This document shows, one piece after another, positions 1 to 10,442 of a DNA stretch of 64,000 nt. The stretch lies in contig OY986973.1 in assembly GCA_963920575.1 (NCBI GenBank), forward strand, positions 310,001 to 374,000. Direction: 5' to 3'. Positions within the stretch are counted from its first letter, which is position 1; the number at the start of each line of letters is the position of its first letter. Below the pieces are notes generated by a model. The model worked only from the letters and a program-made list of their open reading frames with translations, had not been told where the DNA came from and made no database searches. This DNA comes from Narthecium ossifragum (Eukaryota > Streptophyta > Magnoliopsida > Dioscoreales > Nartheciaceae). Made by a program: the position numbers and the translations under genes.

Positions 1-141
1 TACATTCGTGCAATAAGTTATCTAGCTATTTGGCTCGAGAGGTAGATAAGTAAATTCGGACCTTAGAAATGTACGTATAATATTCATTGTAATTTAACCA
101 AAACACCCACTTTTCTAATCCATTATATGATTCTGATATCA

Positions 142-343
142 TCATTATATAACGGGATGGTTATAAATTAATCTTTGTGTTGTGCTACGTGGATCCTACA
201 TGACATGCTTAGTCCTATGTGAAGCCTACGTAGAGGGGGTGTTAGTGGGGGAGGTGGTTAATGGGGGAGAAAGGTGAAGTTAGCGGGTGGTTAATGAGGA
301 AGTTAGTGCATGGTTACCCTACCAAGTGGCAGGGGCCCACTAG
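142..343 (+). mobile_element. Short Helitron-like element, copy 1
   Basis: The 202-bp segment begins TC after an A and ends CTAG before a T, as expected for a Helitron inserted between A and T. Just before the end, CCTACC...GGCAGG can form a short hairpin. The start (ATGGTTATAAATTAA) and the end are shared with the segment at 24719-24989, which shows a dispersed family. There is no coding capacity, so it would be non-autonomous. The assignment rests on the termini only. Confidence 0.6.
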
Positions 344-461
344 TATACTATAAGTTGGCAATGTGTTGACCCACTGGATGATGTATAGGTTGGCTAAGCG
401 CCTGCTCTTCGTCTTCTAAAATGTGGATCGACAACTTGATCCTTCGGGCCCTTCCTTGTTA

Positions 462-751
462 GACCCCGTTTGGTATGAGAATAAATTTCAAGAATAACCT
501 TTAACCCGGAATAAAGGGGGAATATTCTTAAAATATTATTGAATCCACTACTTATTCCACCCCTTAACCCCAAACATCATTTCCCTTATTCCAAGTGATC
601 ATTACAAAGTTATTCTCAGTAATCATTACAAAGTTATTTCCATTCTCCACTCTACTTTTTCTTTATTTCAAGTAATCATTATAAAATTATTTTCAAAACC
701 AGAATAAAATTCCTTAGTCCGGAATAAAGTTAATCACGTACCAAACGGGCG
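462..751. mobile_element. Tourist-like MITE (PIF/Harbinger type)
   Basis: A 290-bp AT-rich segment has terminal inverted repeats containing CCGTTTGGTA and is flanked by TTA on both sides (459-461 and 752-754), the 3-bp target duplication usual for Tourist/Harbinger elements. The interior repeats a phrase like 'aatcattacaaagttat' three times. A diverged relative, broken by another insertion, lies at 42169-42625. It has no ORF. Confidence 0.7.
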
Positions 752-869
752 TTAATATTTGTAAAACAATATCATATTATCACTCGAAAATCCAAAATGC
801 CACATTAATTTTATCTTAAATTTTTCGAATTGTCCTCAAAAGCCAAACCCACTCGTTATGCACAATTTC

Positions 870-1851
870 GGATTTTGCTACATACCAGGGTCTTGCAAGG
901 GCCTTGCAAGGGTCTTGACACGTGGCGCAATCGGGTTAAGCCACGTGTCTGATTATCTTCTCCCTCCAAACGCATGAGATATCCCGCGGGAAAGTAAATT
1001 TTGGGCGGGCTAAGGTTTCAAAATCGGGGAGAAATCGCATACCCTGACCTCACGTCCCTCTCTCTCTCTCTATTATTCTCTCACTCTCTCTTCCCACCGC
1101 CCTCTCCCTCTCTCTTCCCAACGCCCCCCCCCTGACGCCCCCCGACCATCCCGACCACCTCTCACCCTCAAATCCGGCGCCTTGTAGAGATCGGCGACCG
1201 GCGGAGAGAGAGAGAGGGAAGAGAGTCGCGACCGGAGGCGACTCACGACCCGAGGCGACTCACGACCGGAGGAGCGAAGAGAGAGAGAGCTCGCGGTCGG
1301 CGACGAGCTCGGAGGCGGCGACGGTGACCGGAGAAGAGAGGAGGTGAGCTCACCGGCCTAGAACGAAGCCCTAAAGGTAGGGATTCCTACCCTAATCCTT
1401 GATTAGGCCTCTAAGATCTGGTTTGATTAATGCTAGCCTAGGGTTTGGTTGTTTCTTTGGATTTCGTGGTCATTGCTGGTGATTTCTCTCCTCTATCGAT
1501 GCTAAAGTAGTGGATTCAATGGATTTGGTTGAGCTTCTCTTTCCCTTGCTCGGTTTTGCTTGCTCGTTTATTGTTTTCAGGTTTTTTTAGCCGTGGCTTT
1601 CTCCTATTCTAACTGGTTTCATGGATCCCTTGTGCGGTTCTTCTTCCCTCTTTGTTGCCATTGCTTAGATCTATCGGTTCAATAGGATACTCCCTCTTGA
1701 TTGCTGATATGGTCTTTCTACCATCTCTGTAAAAATTTGCATGCTCTTCCATCACATCAAATTGAACAAAAAATTGTTGATTGTGATTATCTCCTCAAAC
1801 AGGGATTTTTTATTTAACTTTTACCAATTCTGTCTGTATTTTTTTTTTTGA
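870..1851 (+). repeat. Left terminal inverted repeat of the Mutator-like element
   Basis: This arm starts GGATTTTGCTACATACCAGG and pairs with 4353-5333. Its outer part has two facing G-box motifs (GACACGTGGC and GCCACGTGTC, about 916-953). Next comes a CT/GA-rich stretch like a 5' untranslated leader, then CCCTAAAG followed by GTAGGG, which could be a splice donor, then T-rich intron-like sequence. The arm therefore looks like a captured plant promoter, leader exon and start of a leader intron. Promoter activity is inferred. Confidence 0.85.
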
Positions 1852-2019
1852 GAAGAAAAAATGAGAAGAACTTATTAAGAAAATATAAACTTGGCTTATC
1901 TCTCATTCGTTAAGTTCTTGGAAGAATAGCTCTAAAACATTGTCCTTGTGTATGAAATATGGTTAGTACTTTTTTTTTATCATCTGATCTGTCTCTTATT
2001 TTTGTTTCTCTATATTTTT

Positions 2020-2200
2020 GGCACCAAAAATGGAATGAGGACATACGATTACATACTTGCAATTCATGAAGAGAGTCAATCATTCGATCCGTTGAATGAT
2101 TCTAATCTATCCTCTGATGAAAGCATTGACTTCAGTGAACCAGAAAAACCTAATATCTTCTCGCGATTATTGTGCAGGGGAGACAGAATGAATCAGGTAA
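2020..2200 (+). pseudogene. Captured exon resembling a DHHC palmitoyltransferase C-terminal tail
   Basis: The plus-strand frame reads GMRTYDYILAIHEE, then an acidic SSDESIDF segment, EKPNIFSRLLCRG and MNQ, followed by a perfect splice donor (CAG|GTAAGT). A tyrosine-containing 'TYDYI.A' sequence after the last membrane helix, with an acidic serine-rich tail, recalls one group of plant DHHC protein S-acyltransferases; that is from memory of the family. The catalytic DHHC-Cys-rich domain is absent, so the piece cannot encode a working enzyme. It lies inside the Mutator-like element and reads inward from the left arm. Confidence 0.5.
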
Positions 2201-2835
2201 GTCATGTAAACATTTCATCAGCACGTACTTCAGCTGCAGTACTCAGTGAAATGACTCCAGTGAAGAAAGCTGCAGTCTGATGAAAGGAGTGGATTCATAC
2301 ACACTACACAACCGCTGGATGTTAATTGGCTTTTGTAATTATGTCTCCTTTCATTACTCTGGACCATGCTCTCTTTTGGCAATGAGTATACAGTTTGTCA
2401 AACAATTTAAGCATACTTGGGGCAGCTGCCTTGATTATGTTTTGACAAATCTGTCCATCTTTTCTTCATTGACAATGTGCCCCAAGTTTAAGTTTGTTTT
2501 CTGTTATGTGCTTTTGTTTGCTCTTGAAAGGTCCAAGAGCAGCCATTATTTTGCAAAAGCTCCATCTACTGAGTTTTTAATTGGTGAAGCATCTTAATTT
2601 AAGAACTATCTATGGTAAGGAATCAGATAGGTGCCAATGCAAGAGATGCATTGTTCCATTAGAAGAAAGGTAACTGTCCTTCGTTAAGTTGATAGGACCA
2701 CATTCATAGTACACCATAATCATAAATTGACTGCTTTATGTTTAAATTTTGTGAAAATGTACAGAAAAGCCAAAATTAAGATTAATTTGTAAACAGTAAT
2801 GTACAAAAACTTCTGAATTGAATTGCATTCAAGTT

Positions 2836-3727
2836 TCAGCCAACAATTAGCAGACTGAAACATGCATAAATATGGCCTAAACTCACAAGACAATACAAAG
2901 AATCAAGAACAGTGAAACTTGATTCAACTGATCTTGGATGTTGCAAGTACGAGACACTCTCTTCTGATATATCATTGGTGAAACTTGAATTGTATTCATC
3001 CATTTCCCTCAGGTGCTCTTGCCGGGTTCTTCTCAATTGCTTGAGCTTAAACCACACAAACATACATCCATACTCACAGGATGAGAAGCAGGATGCTATA
3101 CAGGCCCATAGCATCTTGCACATGCTCCTACAGAGGCAGTCACATAAGCCGATGTTGTATAAAAGGTAGAAGAACAGCAGCACTGTGTTTGAAGGAGATG
3201 AAGAACAGGATGTAAGCATCATCATATTGAAATTATAGTTGTGGTTACATTTTAATCAATGCATTTTACTAACTAATATAAGTGAGGACAAGTGCAGCAA
3301 GCAACTTCAGGAGATTGGCCATGCAGAAATTCTCGATGTAACAAATCAGGTCCCATGTTGAACCACATACTAAGCTGATCAAGATCAGAAAACACTTATC
3401 GAAAGAGATTATATTTACTAACATTGTGAAATGAATTGTAGCAAATAAATTTTGCGAAGATCCTGCTGACATAAAAGAATTAAGCAGGAAATGTACACAT
3501 TTGTTCTAGTCGAGCTCAATGTAAATGGCAAACATATAAGCTATGAATCACATAAGCATAGAGATGAGCTTAATCTTTGGCATTTGTTATACCTGCAAGA
3601 CTTTCCAAAGAGAAAATCTAAAGGAGCACCAATTAAGTCACCAACAACCTTGACAAAATTCGATACAAAAAGAACTAACAATGTTTCCCATCAAACCAAT
3701 GGCACCGTCAACACTGATGCTTTATAG
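2836..3727 (-). pseudogene. Captured multi-exon fragment of a Cys-rich plant membrane protein gene
   Basis: On the minus strand three exon-like pieces can be read in order. The first (about 3727-3595) ends GDLIGAPLDFLFGKSC before a GTATAAC donor. The second (about 3390-3275) reads VCGSTWDLICYIENFC and ANLLKLLAALVLTYI. The third (about 3195-2900) reads LLFFYLLYNIGLCDC, CKMLWACIASCFS, CEYGCMFVWFKLK and an Arg-rich tail ending at a stop. Together they look like an uncharacterised Cys-rich, hydrophobic plant protein. Introns are kept, so capture was from genomic DNA. An in-frame stop upstream of the first piece and the missing start make it non-functional as it stands. Confidence 0.55.
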
Positions 3728-4352
3728 ATTTGTCTTTATATTGCATCCTTTTGCCGCGCAATCCAGCATAAGCTCTGAATAAAGAATGGTTAGGCTCAAA
3801 GCAATGATGTTTCAAGCAGCAAGGATGGTTAAGCAATTATGCAAATAAAATCTCACAATTCATTACTAAGTAGCAAGGTTTATAGCTATACCATCATGAA
3901 TCTATAGATGTTGTAACCTTTACAGCCATTTGCTATACAACAACAAGAACTGTGCCAAAATACTTCAGAACTATTTTAATAAAGATCACCAACTTGATTC
4001 ATAGCAGACATCAGAAGAAACCATCAAACCAATATGCCTTAAATATCAACATAAACATTTAATAAAGATCACCAACTTCTTTTAATTCAAACTTTTTCCC
4101 AACTTTCGGTTCCAAATCCGGTTCAATCATCCTACAAATAACAAATATGCAAAAGAGGAAACTAAAAAACAATTGGCTAACATTCACTGTAAAAGCATTA
4201 TGGAAAATACAATATCAACACATCCACATCAATTCAAAACTAAAAAAGATTACACCAATGTAGCAGCTAAAATTCACAGTAAAGTAAGATCTCATTCGAA
4301 GAGCAAAACAATTGGCTAACATTCACTCAGATGTAAAAATAGAACATAACTG

Positions 4353-5333
4353 TCAAAAAAAAAAAATACAGACAGAATTGGTAAAAGTTAAATAAAAAAT
4401 CCCTGTTTGAGGAGATAATCACAATCAACAATTTTTTGTTCAATTTGATGTGATGGAAGAGCATGCAAATTTTTACAGAGATGGTAGAAAGACCATATCA
4501 GCAATCAAGAGGGAGTATCCTATTGAACCGATAGATCTAAGCAATGGCAACAAAGAGGGAAGAAGAACCGCACAAGGGATCCATGAAACCAGTTAGAATA
4601 GGAGAAAGCCACGGCTAAAAAAACCTGAAAACAATAAACGAGCAAGCAAAACCGAGCAAGGGAAAGAGAAGCTCAACCAAATCCATTGAATCCACTACTT
4701 TAGCATCGATAGAGGAGAGAAATCACCAGCAATGACCACGAAATCCAAAGAAACAACCAAACCCTAGGCTAGCATTAATCAAACCAGATCTTAGAGGCCT
4801 AATCAAGGATTAGGGTAGGAATCCCTACCTTTAGGGCTTCGTTCTAGGCCGGTGAGCTCACCTCCTCTCTTCTCCGGTCACCGTCGCCGCCTCCGAGCTC
4901 GTCGCCGACCGCGAGCTCTCTCTCTCTTCGCTCCTCCGGTCGTGAGTCGCCTCGGGTCGTGAGTCGCCTCCGGTCGCGACTCTCTTCCCTCTCTCTCTCC
5001 GCCGGTCGCCGATCTCTACAAGGCGCCGGATTTGAGGGTGAGAGGTGGTCGGGATGGTCGGGGGGCGTCAGGGGGGGGGGGCGTTGGGAAGAGAGAGGGA
5101 GAGGGCGGTGGGAAGAGAGAGTGAGAGAATAATAGAGAGAGAGAGGGACGTGAGGTCAGGGTATGCGATTTCTCCCCGATTTTGAAACCTTAGCCCGCCC
5201 AAAATTTACTTTCCCGCGGGATATCTCATGCGTTTGGAGGGAGAAGATAATCAGACACGTGGCTTAACCCGATTGCGCCACGTGTCAAGACCCTTGCAAG
5301 GCCCTTACAAGACCCTGGTATGTAACAAAATCC
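4353..5333 (-). repeat. Right terminal inverted repeat of the Mutator-like element
   Basis: This is the reverse complement of 870-1851 with very few differences. It carries the same paired G-boxes, GA/CT-rich leader-like stretch and potential donor, now facing left toward the minus-strand captured exons. Confidence 0.85.
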
Positions 5334-5559
5334 CACAATTTCACATTACCACATTATGAACAAGTACAACGTACAATCGGAAAGGGAACCGTTTATTAGG
5401 AAACAAGACATCGGAAACTAAAGAAAAGGCGTACGTAGCCATATATATAAGCTATAGAGCAACAATAATATAGAGCCTAGAGAGAACGCACGCACGCAAC
5501 GCGGAATAAAGAAAAAAGCTGGTGGTCTGACTTATGAATCATCAGGATTACATGGTCGT

Positions 5560-6631
5560 CTGAGGCATAAAAGCTCAGGCCGGAACCTTCAAACTTCTCT
5601 TGGATGATCCGGTCGAACCTACGTTCCATATCGGGCGTCAGATGCTCCACCCCCAGTCGCCCACCTTGCCTAATTCTTCAAGTAAGTGCATGCTCGAAGC
5701 TACACAGCTCTTACGATCTCCTCCACCACTCTGTCTAACTACGCGAACTTCATCAGATTGGTCCTTCCGGTAGAGGGCGGCCAAGGCGAGGGCCTTAATT
5801 GAGCCACGTCGTCCCGGATCATTTGGAGAACGTCGCCAGGATGACGCCGCCGGTGCGGGGTTCGAAGTGCTCGGGGAAGGCGGGCATTCCAAGGAAATTG
5901 AGATCTACAAACCAGAAGCCTTTGTAAGGGCGCGCGGAGGAATACATGTTGTTGTGGGAGGGATGGGATTAGTGATGGCAACGGGACGGATCGGGGCGGA
6001 TATTGGAAATACCATACCCGTCCCCGCACTCCTCCGCCCATAACATAACCGCCCCGTCCCCGCGCGGATAATGGGGATCGCGGACCATAACCATCCCGCG
6101 GGTACGCGGATATTACCCGCAATTCGCGGTTATCCGCAAAACCTAAAAAAATCATTCAATTAGCATTAAGCCTCTAAAATCTAAATCTAAATCCACCGAA
6201 CTATCATCAACATTCGGTCTCTAAAATCTAGATCCACCAAACACTCATCAACAATTAGTCTTTATTAGAGTATTATTACAAAAATAGACTCTTTAAAATC
6301 CACCAAACCAACATTTAGTGGCGGGGCGGGGCGGATATGCGGGGCGGGGCGGATAGCGGGGCGGATATTACCCAATACCATAATCCGCCCCGTACCCGTG
6401 CGGATTTTAAATTTGTAAACCATACCCGTATCCACGGATAAAAAATCTATACCATATCCGTCCCCATCGGTGCGGATCTGGTCGGTTATCCAGCGGAGCG
6501 ATTAATTTTGCCATCCCTAGATGGGATGAGATGAGATCTCGTATCTGCGACAGGAAAGCCTTCTCTTCCTCCATTTGTTCGTGGCTCTTCGGTGTTTGGA
6601 AGCACGACGACACGTAGTCTTGGGACGCCAT
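5560..6631 (-). pseudogene. Cytosolic sulfotransferase pseudogene, interrupted by a MITE
   Basis: Read on the minus strand from ATG at 6631, the reading frame is open to the MITE boundary. With the MITE and one copy of its 8-bp duplication left out, it continues in frame to YKGFWF, the FEPRTGGVILATFSK region and then a stop exactly where the PAPS-binding motif (SGTTWL) should continue. A one-base shift restores KALALAALYRKDQS. Further on come a VVEEIVRA piece, VGDW, and the C-terminal GSGLSF motif, with another frame change near VGDW. These are hallmarks of plant cytosolic sulfotransferases, which use PAPS to sulfate small molecules. The central ~150 residues are missing. Nonsense, frameshifts, a deletion and the insertion show a dead gene. 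Confidence 0.85.
5970..6519. mobile_element. hAT-type MITE inside the sulfotransferase pseudogene
   Basis: The 550-bp insertion has ends TAGTGATGGCAA and, on the other strand, TAGGGATGGCAA. It is flanked by the 8-bp direct repeat GATGGGAT (5962-5969 and 6520-6527), the duplication length of hAT elements. The interior is rich in CCGCCCC/GGGGCGG repeats around an AT-rich centre, and it carries no transposase ORF. Confidence 0.85.
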
Positions 6632-7199
6632 GCTTACGCTTAATTGAGATCAATACAATCTCCATCTCGATCTAATAATTCCTAGCAACGGGACTTAAAA
6701 TCCTTTTGAGAGTCAAAAGATAGAGACCGAAAAAAACAAGATACGAGAAAAATTTTAAGATAAAGGTGTTTGGTCTAAAATTGTGAAATAAAAAATTGAG
6801 TGGTCCGAAAAAAAAAAAAAAAAAAAATCTCCCAACTTAATTGTAGTAATGAAAAGTTGGTCAATATTGAATAATTCAGACAGCAATAGATTCCACTCAT
6901 TTTGAGGTTCTAAGTCGCTGACGTTTTAAATCTAGTTTATTCAGCATAAACGAGTCCATATATTCTCAATTCCCTTCCATTTATAGCATAGAACCCAGAT
7001 TAGGACCATAAACTAGTCTCCATGGATTCCATGTCACATGTCACATGTCAATCAAAGATTCCCTGACCATGTCATAATCATAGACTAACCCCTCCCTAAC
7101 CATGTCATAATCACCACCTTTACAAGGATGGGTTTCCTTAATAGCCCTTCATCTAATCTAATTTATACGAATATGATGCACATGAGTGATAAGCCCACC
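6632..7199. other. Intergenic region upstream of the sulfotransferase pseudogene and the ACR gene
   Basis: I see no gene. It holds an A-rich run at about 6806-6828, a directly repeated 'catgtcacatgtca' stretch near 7030 and two copies of 'accatgtcataatca' near 7067 and 7098. It probably contains the promoter of the ACR gene. Confidence 0.4.
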
Positions 7200-7289
7200 C
7201 AATGCTACGAGGCGACGTCTTGAGACCAGTCCTTTTGCTGTCTGGCTATCGTCTTATTCTTTCTCAGAGATTCCAGCGCCGACGTCCCC

Positions 7290-7290
<1 letters not shown>

Positions 7291-7321
<31 letters not shown>
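7291..7321 (+). repeat. CT microsatellite in the presumed ACR 5' leader
   Basis: A run of about 15 CT units lies upstream of the first recognisable ACR exon. CT-rich leaders are common in plant genes; no regulatory role can be read from the sequence. Confidence 0.7.
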
Positions 7322-7867
7322 AGCTCGTTGCAACTGATTCCGGCGAGCCAGGGTGGAAGGAGGCGGGCGGATGAGTTGAGGGGGCCGGGACGGACCAAGT
7401 TGTTGGTCAGAGGAAGGGAGATTATAGAGGAAGAGGGCTCCAATTCGGCATCTGATAATGGGTTTGTGATTCTTTCTAATTGGGTTTATTTTCGTTTGTT
7501 TCTTTGAGGAGTTTTTGGATGGAGATTGCGATGGATTGTTGGCAAGATGTGTTTTTAACGGGTTTTGGGTGGTGGGTTTTCAGTTCTGGCCTTAAAGATT
7601 GGTTCTTTTGGTTTATTTCATCTTCTTTCTTTTTTCTTGAACGGGATTTCTTATTGCGTTGTCAATGCTTTGGGTTTGCCCTTTGTGATTTTGCCATTCA
7701 AGAGAAATTTTCTACCAAATTTAGTGATTGTTTTTTTTTTCCCCTGGCTAGTTTTTTTTTATTTGTAATAATTGTGGATTTTTGTCTTCGTTTCTCGTCA
7801 TATCGTGATTTCTCGTGATGAATACCTAAGGATTTCCCTTCCTAATGCGCATGAGCTCTTTCTTCAG

Positions 7868-10442
7868 ATGCCGATGCGAGCACCTCTTGGGACAGTGATG
7901 ATGAATTTGAGAACTTTATTCAGAAGATGAACCCTCCAAGGTAGACAATGTTTTTTTTATTCTGCTTCTATTTTGTTCTTTAGCAATTGGATACTAATTT
8001 CTAGAATCTCTGGTATTCTTATCTTTTATATGCAATTTCTAGGGTTGTGGTCGACAACGAATCGTGCCCAAATGCAACAGTTGTTCGGGTTAGTTAATCG
8101 TATTTGCCTCAAGAACCAGCTTTCCGTAAAACCCTGATATGTATACACACACACTGATGTTTTCACTGGATTGTGGTATAGGTTGACAGTGCGAATAAGT
8201 ATGGAATCCTTTTGGAAGTAGTTCAGGTTCTCACTGATCTGAGTCTCATTGTAAAGAAAGCCTACATAACCTCTGATGGTGGATGGTTCATGGATGGTAA
8301 TGATAGTACTATGTCGCTATATCCTTGTTCTTAATTTAAGCTCATTACTGTTCAAACATTTCTTCATGCTGAGTTGAATTGTTCGATGTTGACAGTTTTT
8401 AATGTCACTGACCGAGAGGGTAAGAAACTCAGGGATGAATTATCGATCAATGAAGTCAGAGATTATATACGCAAGGTTCGGTTTTTTCATGCTTATTCCG
8501 AATCCTCATATTTCTCATTCCTATAGCCATCTAATATGATTCTTGGTTCTGACGCAGTCCCTGGGGGCAGATTCATTTTTCATACCTTCAAGGAGGAGAT
8601 CTGTTGATGTTGCACCTTCCACTGTTTACACCTCAATCGAGTTAACTGGGACAGACCGACCGGGTTTGCTCTCAGAAGTGAGTGCGGTGCTCACCGACCT
8701 AAAGTGCAATGTGGTGAATGCTGAGGTGTGGACTCACAATACTCGAGCTGCGGCTGTGATGTATGTGACTGATGAGGAGACTGGTTTGGCGATCACAGAA
8801 CCGGAACGCCTTTCTAAAATGAAGGAGCTTCTGTGCAATGTTCTCAAAGGGAACAACATGACTCGAGGAGCCAAAACTGCAGTCTCTTTGGGGTCCACCC
8901 ATACAGAGCGAAGGCTTCACCAGATGATGTTGGCCGACAGGGATTATGAGAGGTCCGTTGAAGAGCCTGCCGGTGAGATTCTCAAGCCCAATGTATCGGT
9001 CATCAATTGGCATGATAAGGACTATTCAGTGGTAACCATCCGGTGTAAGGATCGTCGGAAGCTTCTCTTTGACACAGTTTGCACTTTGACGGATATGAAG
9101 TATGTTGTTTTTCATGGGAACATCGATGCAGATGGAACTGAAGCCTATCAGGTGTCTTTCCAATCTTAATACTATGTCCCATCTTTATTCACGATTATCA
9201 TTTCCAATCCCACAAGTGATTTTTCTGTCTTATGTATCTCTGGTCTTGTTATGGTCAGGAGTTCTGTATCAGGCACATAGATGGTTCTCCAGTCAACTCA
9301 GAATCTGAGAGGCAGCGAATGATCCAATGTCTCGAAGCAGCTATAGAAAGGAGAGTGTCTGAGGTAACTGCAGCCCTTAAAGCTTACTTGAAATCCTTTT
9401 AGTTGGTTGCTGAGTTGGGTGGTTCTTTTTAGCTTCTCTTGTTCGACCTTCGATTTACTACAAGTCATGTATATCGTCCCTTGTATTCTTGCCTAATCTA
9501 TTTCGCTTTTCCTTTTTCCAGTACATGACTGTGCAAGTTTACATTTCAAACACAAAGAATAACAAATGCTCTCTCATTTTATTGCTAAGTATAGCACGCC
9601 TTCTTTGTCTATGTATCTTGCTTGCTAGCCACTTGGTAAATCTTATGTCTGAGGTTGGGAAGAAAATAAAATGTTGTATTTATTGTCTTGCATCTGACTG
9701 CTGCATTTTCTAGTCTTCCAAGTTCCTATGGAATGTTGTGGTTCTACTCATAGAGGTAGCATTGTAACGTTAAAGAGAAGGGCATTTGATCTAGTGGTAT
9801 GATACTCGCTTTGGGTGCGAGAGGTCCCGAGTTCGATTCTTGGAATGCCTTTGAGATGTAGACCTGGTCTAATGAATGCAATGAAAGCGACCAGAAGGGT
9901 GCCGTCACTCCAAGTTGCCTTTGACTGTGCTCTGGTTGTTCTTGTTCTCAAAGAGGATATCAACGCTGGATAACCTTGTGCAATTCTTCCATAGATGATA
10001 TAAAATAATACATGTATATATCTGTTCTTGTATCTTTCAGGTCTTTCCCTTGGCCATTGTAAAAAAGCTTGCTGTTAAATCCCTATGCTTATTGTGTTAC
10101 TTATATATTAAAATTTCACAGGGTTTGAAGCTAGAGTTGTGTACGATTGACAGGGTCGGTCTACTGTCCGAAGTTACTCGAATCTTCCGTGAGAACAGCC
10201 TTACTGTCACAAGAGCAGAAGTGACCACGAGAGGAGGCAAGGCCGTCAACACTTTCTACGTTCGAGATACCACAGGCAATAAAGTTGATGGGAAAACTAT
10301 ACAAGCAATTCGGCAGACAATAGGCGAGACTGATCTCGAAGCGAAGGGTGAATTTGATGACCCGAAGTCACCTCCAACTGACTCTTTAGCCCAATTTATC
10401 TTCGGTGGACTGTTCAAGTCAAGGTCACTCTGTAGTTTCTGA
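7868..10442 (+). CDS. ACT domain repeat (ACR) protein, spliced, first exon not resolved
   Basis: Exons at 7868-7940, 8043-8088, 8182-8296, 8396-8475, 8558-9151, 9259-9363 and 10122-10442 all join in phase at AG/GT borders and give about 444 residues. The product has four ACT modules: near [40 protein letters not shown] and [13 protein letters not shown]. The preceding [14 protein letters not shown] segment is typical of plant ACR proteins of the ACR4/ACR6 type, thought to sense amino acids or nutrient state; the ligand is not visible here. The first exon shown begins in phase 1, so a short upstream exon with the ATG must exist (7400-7860); I could not choose it. The last intron carries a tRNA-Pro sequence. 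Confidence 0.9.
9780..9851 (+). tRNA. tRNA-Pro (anticodon TGG), inside an ACR intron
   Basis: A 72-base cloverleaf can be drawn. The acceptor stem is GGGCATT/AATGCCT (first pair G-T), there is a D arm with TAGTGGTAT, the anticodon stem is CTCGC/GCGAG around loop TTTGGGT (anticodon TGG), and the T arm is CCGAG-TTCGATT-CTTGG with one G-T pair. A and B boxes are intact. No run of four or more T follows closely, so a Pol III terminator is doubtful and it may be a decaying copy. It has the same orientation as the host gene. Confidence 0.75.

Larger units (their letters stand above)
870..5333. mobile_element. Mutator-like element with ~980-bp TIRs carrying host gene fragments (Pack-MULE)
   Basis: A 4,464-bp element is bounded by the perfect 9-bp direct repeat CACAATTTC at 861-869 and 5334-5342, the duplication size typical of Mutator-like elements. 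Its arms (870-1851 and 4353-5333) are almost identical inverted repeats; I noticed only a few differences, such as C/T near the outer end, so insertion is probably recent. No transposase-like ORF is visible. The 2.5-kb interior holds exon-like pieces of two host genes facing each other, so this is best called a Pack-MULE that depends on a transposase elsewhere. Confidence 0.9.

Noticed and set aside
2280..2597. ORF in the Mutator-like element considered as a third captured gene or transposase
   Set aside because: No transposase motif, no splice pattern and no recognisable family.
5638..6155. Two overlapping minus-strand ORFs considered as separate small genes
   Set aside because: They are frames of the sulfotransferase pseudogene, and one runs into the hAT MITE.
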